Shown here piece after piece: positions 63,767 through 64,000 of a stretch of DNA of 64,000 bases (position 1 is the first letter of the stretch; every line of letters begins with the position of its first letter). The DNA comes from Pisaster brevispinus (Eukaryota; Echinodermata; Asteroidea; Forcipulatida; Asteriidae): the NCBI GenBank assembly GCA_023634235.1, contig JAMKCF010000077.1, positions 186,001 to 250,000 on the forward strand, read 5' to 3'. Position numbers and translations under genes: made by a program. Under the pieces are notes generated by a model. That model was not told the DNA's origin. It saw only the letters and a program-made list of their open reading frames with translations, and made no database searches.

Positions 63767-64000
63767 ATGAATTTTTTACCTGAATCTTCCTTAGGTATCC
63801 CTGCATCCGGAAATTGGACTTTTACGGCCGTTGCGGGCAGGCTTCATACCGGAAAAGGCCAGCAAACGGGGACGCTACAAAGGCCCCGCAAAACAGCTTC
63901 ATCTCGAATTTGATGTAAAAGAGACAAACATAAAATAAGGATGGTCAAATCACCCCCAAGACAATATCGGATCTGCACAAGTTTAGCACCACTGTAAAGC
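63767..64000 (+). repeat. Partial unit at right edge
   Basis: A unit that starts as type A (GAATTTTTTACC, GCATCC, GCCGTTGCGG) and turns B-like by GATGTAAAAG and CATAAAA. It is cut by the window edge inside the core, so the array continues to the right. Confidence 0.92.

Larger units (their letters stand above)
1..64000 (+). repeat. Satellite DNA array of ~435-bp units filling the window
   Basis: One unit repeats head to tail across the window. Every unit carries the junction motif GCATGCTAGAGAGATGA (rarely with one mismatch, such as CATACTAG before 45141 and 47300, or CTGGAG before 44269). I located 146 starts from 406 to 63767, a mean spacing near 437 bp. No unit is inverted, and no foreign DNA interrupts the array. 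Two diverged 5' forms (A, B) and two 3' forms (long L, short S) combine into units of 443 bp (L) or about 421-435 bp (S). Local dimers, tetramers, pentamers and an octamer form higher-order repeats. Array length, uniform orientation and HOR structure are typical of eukaryotic satellites in heterochromatin; that location is inferred. I do not recognise the family. Short open frames through the units are by-products of repetition and are not called as genes. Confidence 0.97.

Noticed and set aside
1..64000. CRISPR array or prokaryotic repeat
   Set aside because: There are no short repeats with unique spacers and no cas genes; the whole 435-bp unit repeats without unique spacers.
1..64000. rDNA intergenic spacer subrepeats
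   Set aside because: No rRNA gene or spacer promoter is seen in 64 kb, far longer than usual spacer subrepeat blocks. Not fully excluded without flanking sequence.
1..64000. A novel gene-based system hidden in the array
   Set aside because: Both strands were read through; everything aligns to the satellite unit or its deletion derivatives, leaving no sequence for additional genes.

Overview
The whole window is one tandem satellite DNA array. From base 1 to base 64000 the same unit of about 435 bp repeats head to tail, always on the same strand. I place 146 unit starts between 406 and 63767, plus a partial unit at each edge. I see no protein-coding gene, RNA gene, transposon, unique DNA or orientation flip. 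A 64 kb satellite with higher-order structure points to a eukaryotic genome, probably heterochromatin (centromeric, pericentromeric or subtelomeric). I do not recognise the family and cannot name the organism. The C- and A-runs and the placement of small indels suggest a long-read assembly.

Units are numbered here from the ATG inside the shared junction motif GCATGCTAGAGAGATGA. Two diverged forms exist. Type A starts GAATTTTTTACCTG and carries CCCTGCATCC, GCCGTTGCGG, CTTCACACC and TTTGCTGTAAAAG. Type B starts GAAATTTTCGCCTG and carries CCCCGCACCC, GCCAATGCGG, CTTTACACC and TTTGATGTAAAAG. The 3' half also has two forms. The long form (L) has CTCCCTCTACC, CCTGGATGTTAGCC, a short interrupted CCCCTCCCAAAAA tract and an extra 27 bp. 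The short form (S) has CTCTCTCTACC, CCTGGATGTAAGCC, an expanded poly-C/poly-A tract and lacks the 27 bp. L units are almost always exactly 443 bp; S units run from about 421 to 435 bp because the tract varies. The basic pattern alternates A-L with B-S, a dimer of about 868 bp (clean example 9125-9992). Many units are A-S or B-L hybrids, and the form most often switches across an 83-bp core that is the same in both types.

Layout: 1-12162 is mostly alternating dimers with scattered hybrids and one doubly deleted unit (3020-3457). 12163-12940 is a dimer with a 91-bp deletion. 13366-16023 is a run of six consecutive L units containing an 886-bp duplication. 17317-26416 is a four-unit higher-order repeat (HOR) of about 1.73 kb in five copies. 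26417-35121 is alternating dimers with local duplications. 35989-42971 has an eight-unit period of about 3.49 kb. 44698-49475 is a five-unit repeat of 2159 bp. 52082-56428 is a four-unit repeat of 1739 bp that passes into 869-bp dimers. 58608-59431 is a cluster of deleted derivatives including a tandem 306-bp mini-unit. Ordinary units then run to the edge.

Nothing here works as a gene system. The interest lies in how the array evolves: modular A/B and L/S exchange, several independent local HORs, deletions at short homologies, an unstable C/A tract found in one unit form only, and a 10-kb stretch (about 23.8-34.1 kb) dense in single-base indels that is probably poorly polished assembly.
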